A stretch of DNA of 37,116 bases from the NCBI GenBank assembly GCA_000720805.1, contig JODI01000080.1:1-37116 (forward strand), read 5' to 3'. The notes beneath the pieces are model-generated. The model did not search any database, was not told the origin of the DNA, and worked only from the letters and a program-made list of their open reading frames with translations. How positions within the stretch are numbered: the stretch's first letter is position 1; each line of letters starts with the position of its first letter. Shown here one piece after another: positions 1 to 8,359 of the stretch. Origin of the DNA: Streptomyces violaceoruber. GTDB lineage: Bacteria > Actinomycetota > Actinomycetes > Streptomycetales > Streptomycetaceae. Made by a program: the position numbers and the translations under genes.

Positions 1-129
1 ACCAATGCCCAGCTTCGCGGCGACCGCCTTCATCGCGGCCCACTCGGTAAGGTAGTTGGGGCGGATCTCCGTAACCATGCGCACCGCACGCTCACGAAGG
101 TCGGGCGGGTAGGGGGACGGACGTGCCAT
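1..129 (-). CDS. IS3-family transposase OrfA, N-terminal part (runs off window)
   Basis: The minus strand from 129 downward encodes 43 residues beginning MARPSPYPPDLRERAV and containing RPNYLTEWAAMKAVAAKLGIG. This is the usual start of the OrfA helix-turn-helix subunit of actinobacterial IS3 elements, which binds the IS ends and is normally fused to OrfB by frameshifting. The rest of OrfA and all of OrfB lie outside the window, so completeness cannot be judged. Confidence 0.85.
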   Translation of the reverse strand, partial: MARPSPYPPDLRERAVRMVTEIRPNYLTEWAAMKAVAAKLGIG

Positions 130-179
130 AACTCGATCCTCTCAGGGAATCGAGCCTCCATCAGACCCGGAACGGTTCA
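1..179 (-). mobile_element. IS3-family element, terminal segment
   Basis: The element appears to end near 179. Read on the minus strand the terminus starts TGAACCGTTCCGGGTCTG, which resembles the inverted-repeat ends of actinobacterial IS3 elements and lies about 50 bases upstream of the orfA start. It sits nine bases from the stop of the ricin-type lectin gene. The other end is outside the window, so neither the full inverted repeat nor a target duplication can be checked. Confidence 0.6.
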
Positions 180-187
180 GAAGAAGC

Positions 188-754
188 TCAGTAACCCAGC
201 TTCCACATCTGGTAGCCGTTTTCGTGTGCGTCGCATGTGATCACGTAGACGGACCCTTGGCGGTTGCTGTCCAGGCACTTTCCGTCGGCGAGGTTGGCAA
301 GCCGGACCTTATCCCAGCTTATACCGACGCCTCGCCACTGTTGAGCCCGGTTGTTCGAGTCGCACCCCAGCATCAAGGGGGGCTGGCCCGCAGTGAGGCA
401 ACGTCCGGTTCCTTTGTTCTTGATCTGCACTACGTCGTTTCCGAAGTGGAACAGATAGATCACTTGCCAGATGTCATCATTGTTCCCGAAGTCGCAGGCT
501 TGAGTCCATGGCTGCCCTGTCCATCCAAAGAGACATCGGCCGGTCTCCCAATTGCGCAGAGTATTCGTACCGATGACGTCGCCAGGATTGAGAGCGGCAG
601 CGGAACCGGCATTCAGGAAGACGAACCCCATGGATGCAGCCAGAGCGAGCACTGCCGTCCACGCGCGGCGAGCGAACCGCCCGAAAGTCCGGGACTGCAC
701 CGCTGCCTGCACCCGCTCCGCCTGCTCTGCAGCGGGTCTCTTCGTGTGCATCAT
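188..754 (-). CDS. Secreted ricin-B-type lectin domain protein
   Basis: 188 residues. The start at 754 is chosen because GGGAGAAG lies five bases upstream of ATGATG; an open frame continues upstream to 862 but has no ribosome site. A long basic N-region is followed by a hydrophobic stretch (AVLALAASMGFVFLNAG) and an AxA-type site (SAAA), so Sec export is likely. The mature part has three QxW-like repeats (DDIWQVI, AQQWRG, YQMWKL) and paired Cys, as in the ricin-B/RICIN beta-trefoil sugar-binding fold. There is no attached catalytic domain, so it is a stand-alone lectin. Its role is unknown. It lies 115 bases downstream of the histidine kinase gene on the same strand. Confidence 0.8.
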   Translation of the reverse strand: MMHTKRPAAEQAERVQAAVQSRTFGRFARRAWTAVLALAASMGFVFLNAGSAAALNPGDVIGTNTLRNWETGRCLFGWTGQPWTQACDFGNNDDIWQVIYLFHFGNDVVQIKNKGTGRCLTAGQPPLMLGCDSNNRAQQWRGVGISWDKVRLANLADGKCLDSNRQGSVYVITCDAHENGYQMWKLGY

Positions 755-869
755 GGCAACTTCTCCCATCTGTCCGGGCGTTGGGCCCAAGAGTTGGCGC
801 TTGTAAGGGGCCGCTTCCCGCAGCCCGTCAGACCTACGAGAGCATCGTGTGATGTCCTTCATGAGGTTT

Positions 870-2282
870 TCATGAGGGGGTGCTGCGGCGCCGCTGTCGC
901 CACTTCGGCCTGTGGGTTGGCTTCAGCCGCAGGAGGAACACGGAGCCTCCGCCGGAGCGGGGCGCGACCGTGATCGAGCCCCCATGGACGACCGCCACTT
1001 CCTGTACCAGGGCCAGGCCGATCCCCGTTCCGCCTCCCGGCGAACGGAATCGTTTGATCAGGTCGGGCAGGTCGGATGGCCGCACGCCCGGACCGCGGTC
1101 GGCGACGGTCACGGTGGCGTCGCGCACGCAGACATCCATGTCGGCGTGGCGGTCGGGGTCCCCGGGCGTTGCGCCGTGGCGGAACGCGTTGTCCAGCAGG
1201 TTGCGTACGGCGACGCGGACGAGCGCGGGGTCGGCGTCGACCACCGTGTTGTGCAGGTCGAGGTTCAGCCGGTGCCCGTTGTGGGGCGCCTCGTCGCAGA
1301 TCTGCTCCACCAGCTGGTCCAGGCGCAGGGGTACGGGCTCGAAGGTGTCGGGGGCCGTCTGGAGTCTGCCGCGTACGAGCACGTTGTCGACCACGTCGGT
1401 CAGCCGGTCGATGGCGCGTCGGATGCGGGGCAGGTGGAGTTCCAGGCCCTGTGGGTCCGTGCTCGCGACGTCGACGGAGCCGCGCATGATCGCGATGGGA
1501 GTGCGCAGTTCGTGCGCGGTGTCGGCGAGGAGCCGTTCCTGGGCTTCGAGCGACTGCCAGGCGGGCCGCAGGCTTCGTCCGGAGATCAGATGCCCGGATA
1601 CCGCGGCCAGGCAGGTGAGGGCCGCGGAGCCGAAGAGCACGGCGGCCTTCAGCCGCTCGTGCTGGGCGTGGCTCTGCTCCTGACTGCCGATGGCCACCAC
1701 GGCGCCGGCCGTCTTGCCGGTCCCGTCGTGATAGAAGGGCAGGGCCAGTAGGTAGACGGCACGGCTGTCGCGGGTGCGGCCGTCACTGCGTACCGTGGTG
1801 TCCGCTCGCATCGCCGCGCGGGCGATCCGCTCGCTCTCGGTGTCGGACACCAACAGCCTGCGGCCGAAGGACGTGTAGATGGTGGAGAGGCCGCCGTCGG
1901 GCCCGGTACGGATGACGCCGATCTGGACGGGGCCGGCGGTGGCGTCGTCGTCGTACAGTCCGTCGAGCTGAAGTCTGTCGTTGTCGTCGTAGTAGACCAG
2001 TGAGGCGCTGACCGATGCCCGACGGTACAGCTCCTGGTACTCGGCCGATTGCAGGGAGCGCGCGTCGGTACGGATCACCAGCCACGACAGAGCGCCGACA
2101 CCGGCCAGCATGATCAGGGTGTAGGCGACGGTGAGTCGGAGCTGGAGGCGCCGCAGCCGCCTCGCGGCGGTGCCGCCCGTCGACGACAGCAATGTCCCGC
2201 CAGTTCGGTGTTCGCCTTGCCCAACGGGGTGGCTACGGCGGCCCGCCACTGCTTGCCGGGCCGCGGGTCCTCGGCGCTTCAC
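870..2282 (-). CDS. Sensor histidine kinase (two-component system)
   Basis: 470 residues, starting at a GTG whose last bases overlap the TGA of the response regulator (GTGA), so translation is coupled. Residues about 50-70 form a first membrane helix and a second precedes the HAMP-like linker SGRSLRPAWQSLEAQ; the part between them is an extracytoplasmic sensor region of unrecognised type. The dimerisation box is DTAHELRTPIAIM with the phospho-accepting His near 257. The N-box (RNLLDNAFRHG) and G-boxes (ADRGPGV, GGGTGIGLALV) of the ATPase domain are present, so it should be active. A longer open frame to 2744 only overlaps the regulator gene and is not used. The signal is unknown. Confidence 0.92.
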   Translation of the reverse strand: MKRRGPAARQAVAGRRSHPVGQGEHRTGGTLLSSTGGTAARRLRRLQLRLTVAYTLIMLAGVGALSWLVIRTDARSLQSAEYQELYRRASVSASLVYYDDNDRLQLDGLYDDDATAGPVQIGVIRTGPDGGLSTIYTSFGRRLLVSDTESERIARAAMRADTTVRSDGRTRDSRAVYLLALPFYHDGTGKTAGAVVAIGSQEQSHAQHERLKAAVLFGSAALTCLAAVSGHLISGRSLRPAWQSLEAQERLLADTAHELRTPIAIMRGSVDVASTDPQGLELHLPRIRRAIDRLTDVVDNVLVRGRLQTAPDTFEPVPLRLDQLVEQICDEAPHNGHRLNLDLHNTVVDADPALVRVAVRNLLDNAFRHGATPGDPDRHADMDVCVRDATVTVADRGPGVRPSDLPDLIKRFRSPGGGTGIGLALVQEVAVVHGGSITVAPRSGGGSVFLLRLKPTHRPKWRQRRRSTPS

Positions 2283-2953
2283 GGGTTGGCCTTGGCGGCG
2301 CCCAGGCAGAATCCGTGTCCGCGTACGGTCCGGATGACCGGGGGGTCGCCGAGTTTGCGCCGCAGCCCGGCCATGACCGCGTCGACCACGTTGGAGACAG
2401 GGTCGGCCATCTCGTCCCAGCAGTGCTCGATCAGCAAGCTGCGGGTCGCCACCGACCCCTCGTGGACGAGGAGGTGGCGCAGGACTGCGTACTCTTTGGG
2501 AGTAAGAGACAGAAGCACGCCGTCGCGGCGCACCTCGCGGCGAGCCTCGTCCAATTCTATGTCGCCGTGACGCAGGTAGACCGGCAGACGTCCGGCTGCG
2601 CGGCGGGCCAGGCTGTTGACCCGCATGACGAGTTCGACCATGGCGAACGGCTTGGGAAGGTAGTCGTCGACGCCGAGCCGGAACCCGTCGACTCGGTCGG
2701 CGAGGGTATGCAGTGCGGTCAGGCACAGCACGGGGACGGTCCACCCGGCACGCCGGCGTTCCGCGAGCGCATAGAGGGTGTCGCCCGATGACACGAGCCG
2801 GTCCAGGATCAGGCAGTCATAGGGGGCGAGGTCGATCAGGATGTCCGCGTCCGGCCAGTCGGCGACGGCGTCGACGGCGTATCCCGCTCCCTGCAGCCCG
2901 GCCGCGATGGTGTCCCGGAGATCAGGTTCGTCCTCGACGAGAAGCACACGCAT
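2279..2953 (-). CDS. OmpR/PhoB-family response regulator
   Basis: 224 residues. The start MRVLLVEDEPDL at 2953 has AAGGA eight bases upstream and fits the receiver domain exactly. Receiver residues 1-115 show the acidic pair E7/D8, the phospho-acceptor D51 (LILDR), T79 and K101 (LPKPF). A C-terminal winged helix follows (LTPKEYAVLRHLLVHEG ... VVDAVMAGLRRKLG ... IRTVRGHGFCL), typical of DNA-binding OmpR-type regulators. It is the first gene of an operon with the kinase at 870-2282. The neighbouring secreted lectin is a plausible target, but no binding site was identified. Confidence 0.93.
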   Translation of the reverse strand: MRVLLVEDEPDLRDTIAAGLQGAGYAVDAVADWPDADILIDLAPYDCLILDRLVSSGDTLYALAERRRAGWTVPVLCLTALHTLADRVDGFRLGVDDYLPKPFAMVELVMRVNSLARRAAGRLPVYLRHGDIELDEARREVRRDGVLLSLTPKEYAVLRHLLVHEGSVATRSLLIEHCWDEMADPVSNVVDAVMAGLRRKLGDPPVIRTVRGHGFCLGAAKANP

Positions 2954-3066
2954 GTGTCGATGTCCTTGGAGGTAGCGCTGGTTCGCCGACTGCCCGGCCG
3001 GGCGGGTGAAACGGCAGCACGGCATCGTACGCGCCGGCCGGAGCGGAAGATACGTCGCCACCTCCC

Positions 3067-3369
3067 GTGACGCTGCCGACCCCCATGTCCGCGGAGCTAT
3101 CCCACGTCACCGCTCAGGTGGGTCAGCTCGACGAGGTTCTCGCGGGCAAGCTGGCACACGGGCCCGCCCCGCACCCCGACACGCACCGAACGCCGGATCA
3201 ACGAGGTCCGCGTCCTACGTCAGCGGGGACCGGCCCGCACTGCGGGCCTGCTGCGTATGGTGCCCTCCACAGTTCACGAGATACTGACGCGCTGTTCGTG
3301 GACGGCGCTCGCGTGTGGCCGAGGATCCTTCGCGAGCAGCATCCCGACGCGTATGGCGAGCTACTCTAG
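3067..3369 (+). other. Possible short coding remnant, unrecognised
   Basis: The 417-base stretch between the response regulator (2953) and the transposase debris (3370) has no clear gene. One plus-strand frame (100 codons) has coding-like ends: a helical start (MSAELSHVTAQVGQLDEVLAGKL) and the tail LFVDGARVWPRILREQHPDAYGELL, in 20-residue view DGARVWPRILREQHPDAY. The middle is low-complexity Pro/His/Arg-rich and looks out of frame. No ribosome site is seen. It may be a decayed gene or chance. Confidence 0.2.
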
Positions 3370-3378
3370 TAGGGCTCC

Positions 3379-3510
3379 GTTAGGTTGTTCTGGTTCTTGG
3401 GTTTGGGCTGGTGGTGGATGTTCTGGGCAGGGGGCGGTGGCAGGTGGTGCAGGTGCCGGTCCAGCAGTTCAGCAGGTCCTGGATGGTGTCGAGGATCTGG
3501 TAGAGGGTGA
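3379..3510 (-). other. Possible C-terminal scrap of a second transposase
   Basis: On the minus strand the frame ending at 3380 reads LTLYQILDTIQDLLNCW then GTCTTCHRPLP and a Thr/Pro-rich tail. It has a CxxC pair and resembles tails I associate with other transposase families, but I cannot assign one. It lies beyond the apparent end of the IS3 fragment, so it would be a separate insertion. The assignment is weak. Confidence 0.2.
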
Positions 3511-3546
3511 GTCTGAAGTTTCCTCGTGATCTTGGACACGGTTCTG

Positions 3547-4155
3547 TCACGCGGCGAGGGCGTGGTCTGGTTTCGTTCCTTGGTGGCGCTGGCGGGTCTC
3601 GTGAGGGGTGATGTAGCCCCACTCGGGATGCCTGCGCAGGCGCCTGCGGTTGTAGTAGGTCTCGATGAACGTGAAGATGTCGGCCCGTGCGCCGGCCCGG
3701 TCGGCCCAGATACGGGTTCCGATCTCTTCTTTCAGGACGGCGAAGAAGCTTGCGGCGGCGGCGTTGTCGTAGCAGATGCCGGTCCGGCCCATGCTCTGCC
3801 GTAGCCCCAACTCGGCGAGTTTGTTGCGGAATTGGGCAGACGTGTACTCCGATCCGCGGTCGGTGTGGATGATGCAGCCGTCATCCCAGTGGCCCAGGCC
3901 GGCGGCCATGTCGAGGGCGTCGACGACCAGGTCGGCGCGGTGGTGGTCGGCCATCGAGTAGCCGATCACCTCACGGGTTGCCAGATCGAGCCAGGTCGCC
4001 AGGTAGAGCCAGCCCTCGGCGGTGGGGACGTAGGTGATGTCGCCGACCACGCGCAGGCCGGGAGCCGGGGCGGTGAAGTCACGACAGATCAGGTCCGGAG
4101 CAGGAGCGGCCCTGCGGTCGGCACGGGTGAGGCTGCGACGCCCGGTGCGACGGCT
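3547..4155 (-). pseudogene. IS3-family transposase OrfB (integrase core), 5'-truncated
   Basis: The frame encodes the DDE integrase core of an IS3 OrfB: RRSLTRADRRAAPAPDLI, then VVGDITYVPTAEGWLYLATW (first Asp), IIHTDRGSEYTS (second Asp), GICYDNAAAASFFAVLKEE (Glu), and the usual tail YYNRRRLRRHPEWGYITPHE. It should begin about 100 residues further upstream, but the frame stops matching near 4155, directly against the ssb start on the other strand. No orfA is present, so the copy cannot move by itself. Confidence 0.85.
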
Positions 4156-4160
4156 GTCGC

Positions 4161-4646
4161 ATGGCCCCGTCCGTCACGCACGTGACCGGCACCGTCGCCG
4201 GTGGCGTGGAAGTCCGCTTCACCCAAGACAGCATCGCTGTCTGCCGGTTCCGCCTCACCGAGACCCCCACGCAGTGGGATGCCACCGCGCAGAAGTGGCG
4301 TGACCTGGAGCCGATTCCCTACATCTGCACCGCCTGGCGGGACCTGGCCAGCAACGCCGCCGAATCGCTCGTCGACGGGGTCAACGTCCTGGTCAAGGGA
4401 CGCATCACCGGGGTCAAGGACGACTCCATCTACTTGAGCATCGACGACCTCGGCATCAGCCTGCGCAGGCGCATCGCCTACACCGAGACCAGCCTGCCCA
4501 GTCCGATCGCCGCCCGCCCGGTCACCGCTCCCCCGGTCATCGCTCCCCCGGCGCCTCAGCCCGCCACTGCGTCCCGACCGGACGCCGGGCGACCGGGCAG
4601 CCCACCCGCCTGGTGGGAGCAGAAGCGGTCCGCCAACTGGTCCTAG
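4161..4646 (+). CDS. ssb: Single-stranded DNA-binding protein (plasmid/ICE type)
   Basis: 161 residues. Residues about 3-110 fit an OB-fold SSB of the type carried by Streptomyces mobile elements: HVTGTVAGGVEVRFTQDS, CRFRLTETPTQWD, CTAWRDLASNAAESL, VLVKGRITG. The rest is Pro/Ala-rich linker ending QKRSANWS. It lacks the acidic DDDIPF-like tip with which housekeeping SSBs recruit partners, so it may only coat DNA. The IS3 fragment abuts the ATG and no ribosome site is visible just upstream, so the original promoter and leader seem lost, or the first residues may be altered. It is the first gene of the plus-strand accessory run to 8563. Confidence 0.85.
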   Translation: MAPSVTHVTGTVAGGVEVRFTQDSIAVCRFRLTETPTQWDATAQKWRDLEPIPYICTAWRDLASNAAESLVDGVNVLVKGRITGVKDDSIYLSIDDLGISLRRRIAYTETSLPSPIAARPVTAPPVIAPPAPQPATASRPDAGRPGSPPAWWEQKRSANWS

Positions 4647-4667
4647 CCCGGCCACTCCACCGCAGCC

Positions 4668-4693
4668 GCCGACGGCATTCCCCTTCCGTCGGC
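4668..4693 (+). terminator. Stem-loop after ssb
   Basis: Perfect 8-bp inverted repeat GCCGACGG / CCGTCGGC with a 10-base loop, 22 bases after the ssb stop. There is no T-run, which is common for GC-rich actinobacterial terminators. It could end ssb transcription or attenuate entry into the next gene. Confidence 0.45.
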
Positions 4694-4725
4694 AGCTGAC
4701 CACTTCCCCCTTCGTCCGCCCCGGC

Positions 4726-4753
4726 GCGGCACCGGTTCGCCTGCCGGTGCCGC
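4726..4753 (+). promoter_or_regulatory. Strong hairpin in the dprA-like leader
   Basis: Perfect 10-bp inverted repeat GCGGCACCGG / CCGGTGCCGC with an 8-base loop, ending 25 bases before the start at 4779. It is the second stem in the 132-base gap between ssb and the dprA-like gene. It may be an attenuator, a processing site or an operator. Confidence 0.4.
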
Positions 4754-4778
4754 CCCCTGCCCGAAAGGCCGGCCGTCC

Positions 4779-5896
4779 ATGCCCGCACACGTCCTGTCCG
4801 AACGAGCCGCACGCGCCGCGCTCGCCGCCCACTTCGCCCCCGGCCAACTCGCCGCCGAGCTCGACGAGTACACCCCGGCCGAGGTGTGGGACGGCGCGTC
4901 CGCAGCGACGGCAGCGGGCGCCTTGCCTCCTACCGGCCATCCGAGGAACTCGCCCAAGGAGAGCTGACCTGCCCGTTCGTCATCCCCTCGGACGAGGAGT
5001 GGCCCACCGCCCTCGCGGACCTGGGCCCCGCCCGCCCGCTGGGCCTGTGGGTCCGCGGCCGCGAGCGACTGGCGCGGCTGGCCGACAGCGCGGTCGCCGT
5101 GACCGGCAACCGGGTCCCCACGGAGCAGGCCGTCACCCGCGCGCGCGACTTCGCCACCGTCCTCGCCGAGGCCGGTCACACCGTCACCGCCACGCTCGCC
5201 TACAACGTCGACTCCACCGCCCACCAGGCCGCCGCCGAGACGGGCCGGGCGACCCTCGCCGTCCTGCCGCGCGGCCTGGACGGTGTCCACCCCCACGCGC
5301 ACGCCCCGCTGCTGAGCTCCATCCTCGACAACGGCGGTGCGGCGGTCAGCCTCTACCGGCCCGGCACCGCTGCCAGCGGCGCGACGCTGAAGGCCAGCGC
5401 CGTTGTGCTGGCCGCGCTCGCCCGGGCGGTGATCCTCGTCGAGGCCCTGGACCACGTCGTGGCGATGCACGCGGCCGAGATGGCCGTCGAGCTCCACCGG
5501 CCCCTGCTCGCCGCGCCCGCCACCGGCGACGTCCGCTCCAGCGGTAACGCCCGACTGCTCGACGGGCAGCTCGCCGTGAACAGCCTGGACCCTCATCTCG
5601 CGCTCGCTCTGCCGCACGCGCGCGTGGCACGCGCGGGCGACTTCGCGGACGGCGACCTGGTCCTCGCGGCGATCTCGGAGCAGGGAGCCGACTACTTCAA
5701 CACCCCCTACATCGCCCACCCCGAGCCCTTCGACCCGTCGTGCGGCTGCGGCGTGTGCTGCCTCATCACGGAGCCGGGCGAGGTGGTGGTGCTGTCCCAA
5801 GGCGATCCCTGGGAGTCCTGCGATCCGTGGCCCGCCGACGGCCGTCTGCTCATCGTCTCCGCCCAGCGGCTGACCGACCGGCCCCTTAAGGAGTGA
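4779..5896 (+). pseudogene. dprA: DprA/Smf-like DNA-processing protein, frameshifted near codon 39
   Basis: DprA-type proteins have a Rossmann-like fold that binds single-stranded DNA and loads RecA. The ATG at 4779 has GAAAGG upstream and gives MPAHVLSERAARAAL to EVWDG at about 4895. The continuation (RVRSDGSGRLASYRP ... AVTGNRVPTEQAVTRA ... ATLAVLPRGLDGVHPHAHA ... GAAVSLYRPG) lies in the next frame, open from a GTG at 4886 to 5896. Restoring one base at GACGGCGCGTCC would fuse the two parts cleanly. The Rossmann core is wholly in the downstream frame, so a 336-residue product from 4886 is possible. It ends with a Cys-rich piece (SCGCGVCCL), unusual for DprA. The stop overlaps the next ribosome site. 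This could be true decay or a sequencing deletion. Confidence 0.75.
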
Positions 5897-5904
5897 GAGC
5901 CGCC

Positions 5905-7128
5905 ATGCCCCGTACGATGTACACGCCGTCACTGCCCGGCCTCAGCGCCGCCGACGACGATCTGGACACCATCATCAACTGGGGCGCCGGCGCCGACTCC
6001 TCGGCCTACCTCGCCAAGATGCTCACCGCCCCGGCGGCGCACGGCATCGACCTCGACCGCACCGCCGTCCTCTACATGGCCACCGGCAGCGAGTGGCCCG
6101 AAACCCGGCTCCTGGCCGACGAGTTCATGATCCCGCTGCTGCGAGAGAACGACGTGCGCTTCGTCCAGCTGGCGCGCAACGGGCACCTCCAGGCCGACGG
6201 CTTCACGATCCTGGACGACTCCCGCCACCCCGAGCAGCTCATCGCGCGCGGGCCGTGGACGCTGTGGGACGACCAGGAGTCCGTCGGCACGGTGCCCCAG
6301 GTGGCCGGCACCCGCAAATGCAGCCTGTGGGCGAAGGGCGACGTCGGCGACTGGTGGCTCAAGCAGGTCTTCGGCGGTCGTCCGTTCAGGCAGATCATGG
6401 GCTTCAACGCCGACGAGGAAGGCCGCCGCCTCGGCGACCAGGTCACCTCCAAGATGCCCTGGCGTACCGGGGAGTTCCCGCTCATCGACTGGGGCTGGAA
6501 CCGGCAGCGGTGCGAGGCCTACCTGCTGGAACGGTTCGGCGTGCACTGGCCGAAGTCGTACTGCACGTTCTGCTGCTTCCCCGCCTCCATGGGATCGCTG
6601 CCCACCCATATGGAGCGCATGCGCTCCCACCCGGACATCGCCGGCGAGGTGCTGCGCCTGGAGTACACGGCGATGAGCCTCAACCCGAACGCGAAGCTCT
6701 ACGGCCGCAAGGCCCTCCTGGAGATGTTCGACCCGACCCAGCCGCGGGACCGGGCGTGCCTGGAGGCGTTCGAGCGCGAGCTCGACATGCCGTGGGCGCT
6801 CTACCACCTGCGCCGCCTGTTCCTGCTGTCCGAGGACGGCAGGCGGCGCCCGGTGAAGCGCTCCACCGAGCGCGTCGACCTCGGCCGCCCGCACCAGCTC
6901 GCCCGGCGGCTGATCTCCATCTCCGAGCGGCACGGCGTCGACGTCGAGCACGACCCGGTGTACGGGCGCGCCCGGGCCTGGGTCCGCCCCCGGGCCCAGG
7001 GCTGGCCGATGGCGGAGGAACTCTTCGCCACCGCCCCCGCCCGCGTGATCGACAAGCAGGACAAGAACTTCGAGGAGCACTGGGAGGCCCTCGTCTCGGG
7101 CTCCGCCGCCCAGCTCCCCCTCGCCTGA
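5905..7128 (+). CDS. PP-loop ATPase / PAPS-reductase-like protein
   Basis: 407 residues. ATG 5905 has AAGGAG upstream, overlapping the end of the dprA-like gene; a GTG at 5893 is a less likely start. Residues 23-33 (IINWGAGADSS) are a variant PP-loop, the ATP-pyrophosphatase motif of the adenine nucleotide alpha-hydrolase superfamily, which includes PAPS reductase, DndC and QueC. TGSEWPET and GTRKCSLWAKGD fit this family. A Cys cluster (SYCTFCCFP, about residues 214-222) could bind metal or Fe-S. The enzymes adenylate a substrate; here the substrate is unknown. Position between dprA-like and TGT-like genes suggests nucleic-acid modification, by thiolation or deazaguanine chemistry, but this is inference. 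Confidence 0.75.
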   Translation: MPRTMYTPSLPGLSAADDDLDTIINWGAGADSSAYLAKMLTAPAAHGIDLDRTAVLYMATGSEWPETRLLADEFMIPLLRENDVRFVQLARNGHLQADGFTILDDSRHPEQLIARGPWTLWDDQESVGTVPQVAGTRKCSLWAKGDVGDWWLKQVFGGRPFRQIMGFNADEEGRRLGDQVTSKMPWRTGEFPLIDWGWNRQRCEAYLLERFGVHWPKSYCTFCCFPASMGSLPTHMERMRSHPDIAGEVLRLEYTAMSLNPNAKLYGRKALLEMFDPTQPRDRACLEAFERELDMPWALYHLRRLFLLSEDGRRRPVKRSTERVDLGRPHQLARRLISISERHGVDVEHDPVYGRARAWVRPRAQGWPMAEELFATAPARVIDKQDKNFEEHWEALVSGSAAQLPLA

Positions 7129-7212
7129 ACCGCCCCTCACCGCCACCTCCGGAAGGACTTCCCGTGCGCGCATCCATGCCCTCAGCCCCTTCTCCTCCCC
7201 CGCGTCTCCGCC

Positions 7213-7844
7213 GTGCTGTACCTGGCCACGCCGTCCGGAGCTGACGTACGGGCCGCCATGCAGGCCGGACTCCTGGCCTGCATGGCGACCCCGGCCCAGG
7301 GCAACGTGATCCCGCCCGGCGCCCTGTACGCGTGCGACAACGGCAAGTTCGGCAAGGGATGGCCCGGCGAGCAGGCCTGGTTCGCGTGGCTGACGGCGAC
7401 CGTCAACCGCTACGGCCCCGACCGCTGTCTATGGGCCGTCGCCCCCGACGTCCCGATGGACGCCGCGGCCACCCTCGCCGAGTCGCTGCCCTGGCTGGAG
7501 CCCATCCGCGCCCGGGGCATCCCGACCGCGTTCGCCGCCCAGGACGGCAGCGAGCACGGCCTCATCCCCTGGGATCGATCGACGTCCTGTTCCTCGCTGG
7601 CAGCACCGAGTGGAAGACCTCACCGGCCGCCCACCAGCTGGCCGTTGAGGCCCGGGAACGCGGCCTGGCAGTCCACATGGGCCGTGTCAACTCCCGCCGG
7701 CGGCTGCGCATCGCGCAGGCCTTCGGCTGCACCAGCTGCGACGGCACCTACCTCGCCTTCGGGCCCGACACCAACCTCCCCCGCCTCCTGGCCTGGATGA
7801 ACGAACTCCACGCCACCCCCACCCCGTTTGGAGACGAAGCATGA
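7213..7844 (+). pseudogene. TGT/DpdA-like protein, frameshifted near codon 120
   Basis: The first frame starts at GTG 7213 (VLYLATPSGADVRAAM, CDNGKFGKGWPG, APDVPMDAAAT, TAFAAQDGSEHGLIPWD) and breaks at about 7573. The second runs to 7844 (IDVLFLAGSTEWKTSP, VHMGRVNSRRRLRIAQ, CTSCDGTYLAFGPDTNLP). One missing base at GGGATCGATCG explains the break. The combined pattern, with PDV, AQDG and a GGST-like LAGSTEWK motif followed by MGRVNSRRRL, resembles phage tRNA-guanine-transglycosylase-like DpdA proteins that put 7-deazaguanine into DNA. I recognise this from motifs only. A stronger ribosome site (GGAAGGA) precedes a GTG at 7164 that is one base out of frame with 7213, so the N-terminus is also uncertain. 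Its stop overlaps the next ATG (ATGA). Confidence 0.6.
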
Positions 7845-8359
7845 CGACCCGCCTGCGCCATATCGGCGCCGCGATCATGGGCATCCTCGACCCCATTCCC
7901 TCCACCGTGCCCTCCCCGATGACCGAGGAGGAAGGCGCCTGGGTCCGCGCGCACGCCTGGACCAAGGGACTGCGCAAGATCGACGACGCCTACCCTCACG
8001 GCTTCCACCGCTGGTGCTCCTGCGAGCGCGGCATCTGCCCCGGCTGCGTCTCCGGGCACCACGACCGGTGCGTCAGCGCCGGCGGACCCCGCGTCGACAA
8101 GCACGCCGACACCATCACCGACGCCCAAGGGTTCGTCGTCGCCGTGATCCGGCACGGACCGGGCCAGCGGCCCTGCCGGTGGCTCTGCCCCTGCACCCAC
8201 CCGGCGGACGTCGAAGAGACCGCCGACACGGGCGAACCCGAGAAACCCCCTGCCGCCCAGCACGCTGTTCCCGCGCAGCGGCCTGCAGCCGACCCGGAGG
8301 GACAGCTCACCCTCTTCGCGAGGGGCCCGCAGGAGCGCGGGGACGGTGAGGCACCGTGA
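7841..8359 (+). CDS. DUF6248-like Cys-rich small protein
   Basis: 172 residues. The ATG overlaps the previous stop (ATGA) and its own stop overlaps the next GTG, so it is inside a coupled operon. The sequence PIPSTVPSPMTEEEGAWVR, HAWTKGLRKIDDAYPHG and WCSCERGICPGCVSG matches what I remember as DUF6248, common on Streptomyces plasmids and islands. Two Cys/His groups (CSCERGICPGC with CxxGHHDRC-like spacing, and CRWLCPCTH) suggest a zinc site. The C-terminal third is Pro/Ala-rich linker. No biochemical function is known to me. Confidence 0.7.
   Translation: MTTRLRHIGAAIMGILDPIPSTVPSPMTEEEGAWVRAHAWTKGLRKIDDAYPHGFHRWCSCERGICPGCVSGHHDRCVSAGGPRVDKHADTITDAQGFVVAVIRHGPGQRPCRWLCPCTHPADVEETADTGEPEKPPAAQHAVPAQRPAADPEGQLTLFARGPQERGDGEAP

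Noticed and set aside
870..2744. Histidine kinase frame extended to 624 residues
   Set aside because: The added N-terminal part is antisense-free but overlaps the response regulator gene in another frame, is Arg/Pro-rich and has no family pattern; the GTG at 2282 overlapping the regulator stop is far better.
4643..7173. Long minus-strand open frames (4643-5932, 5929-7173)
   Set aside because: They are shadows of the dprA-like and PP-loop genes caused by GC-ending codons; composition is Gly/Val/Arg-rich with no domains or ribosome sites.
7129..7212. Separate short gene from GTG 7164 with a good ribosome site
   Set aside because: It reads VRASMPSAPSPPPRLRRA and then enters the wrong frame of the TGT-like gene; it is more likely the true N-terminus of that gene with another one-base shift than its own gene.
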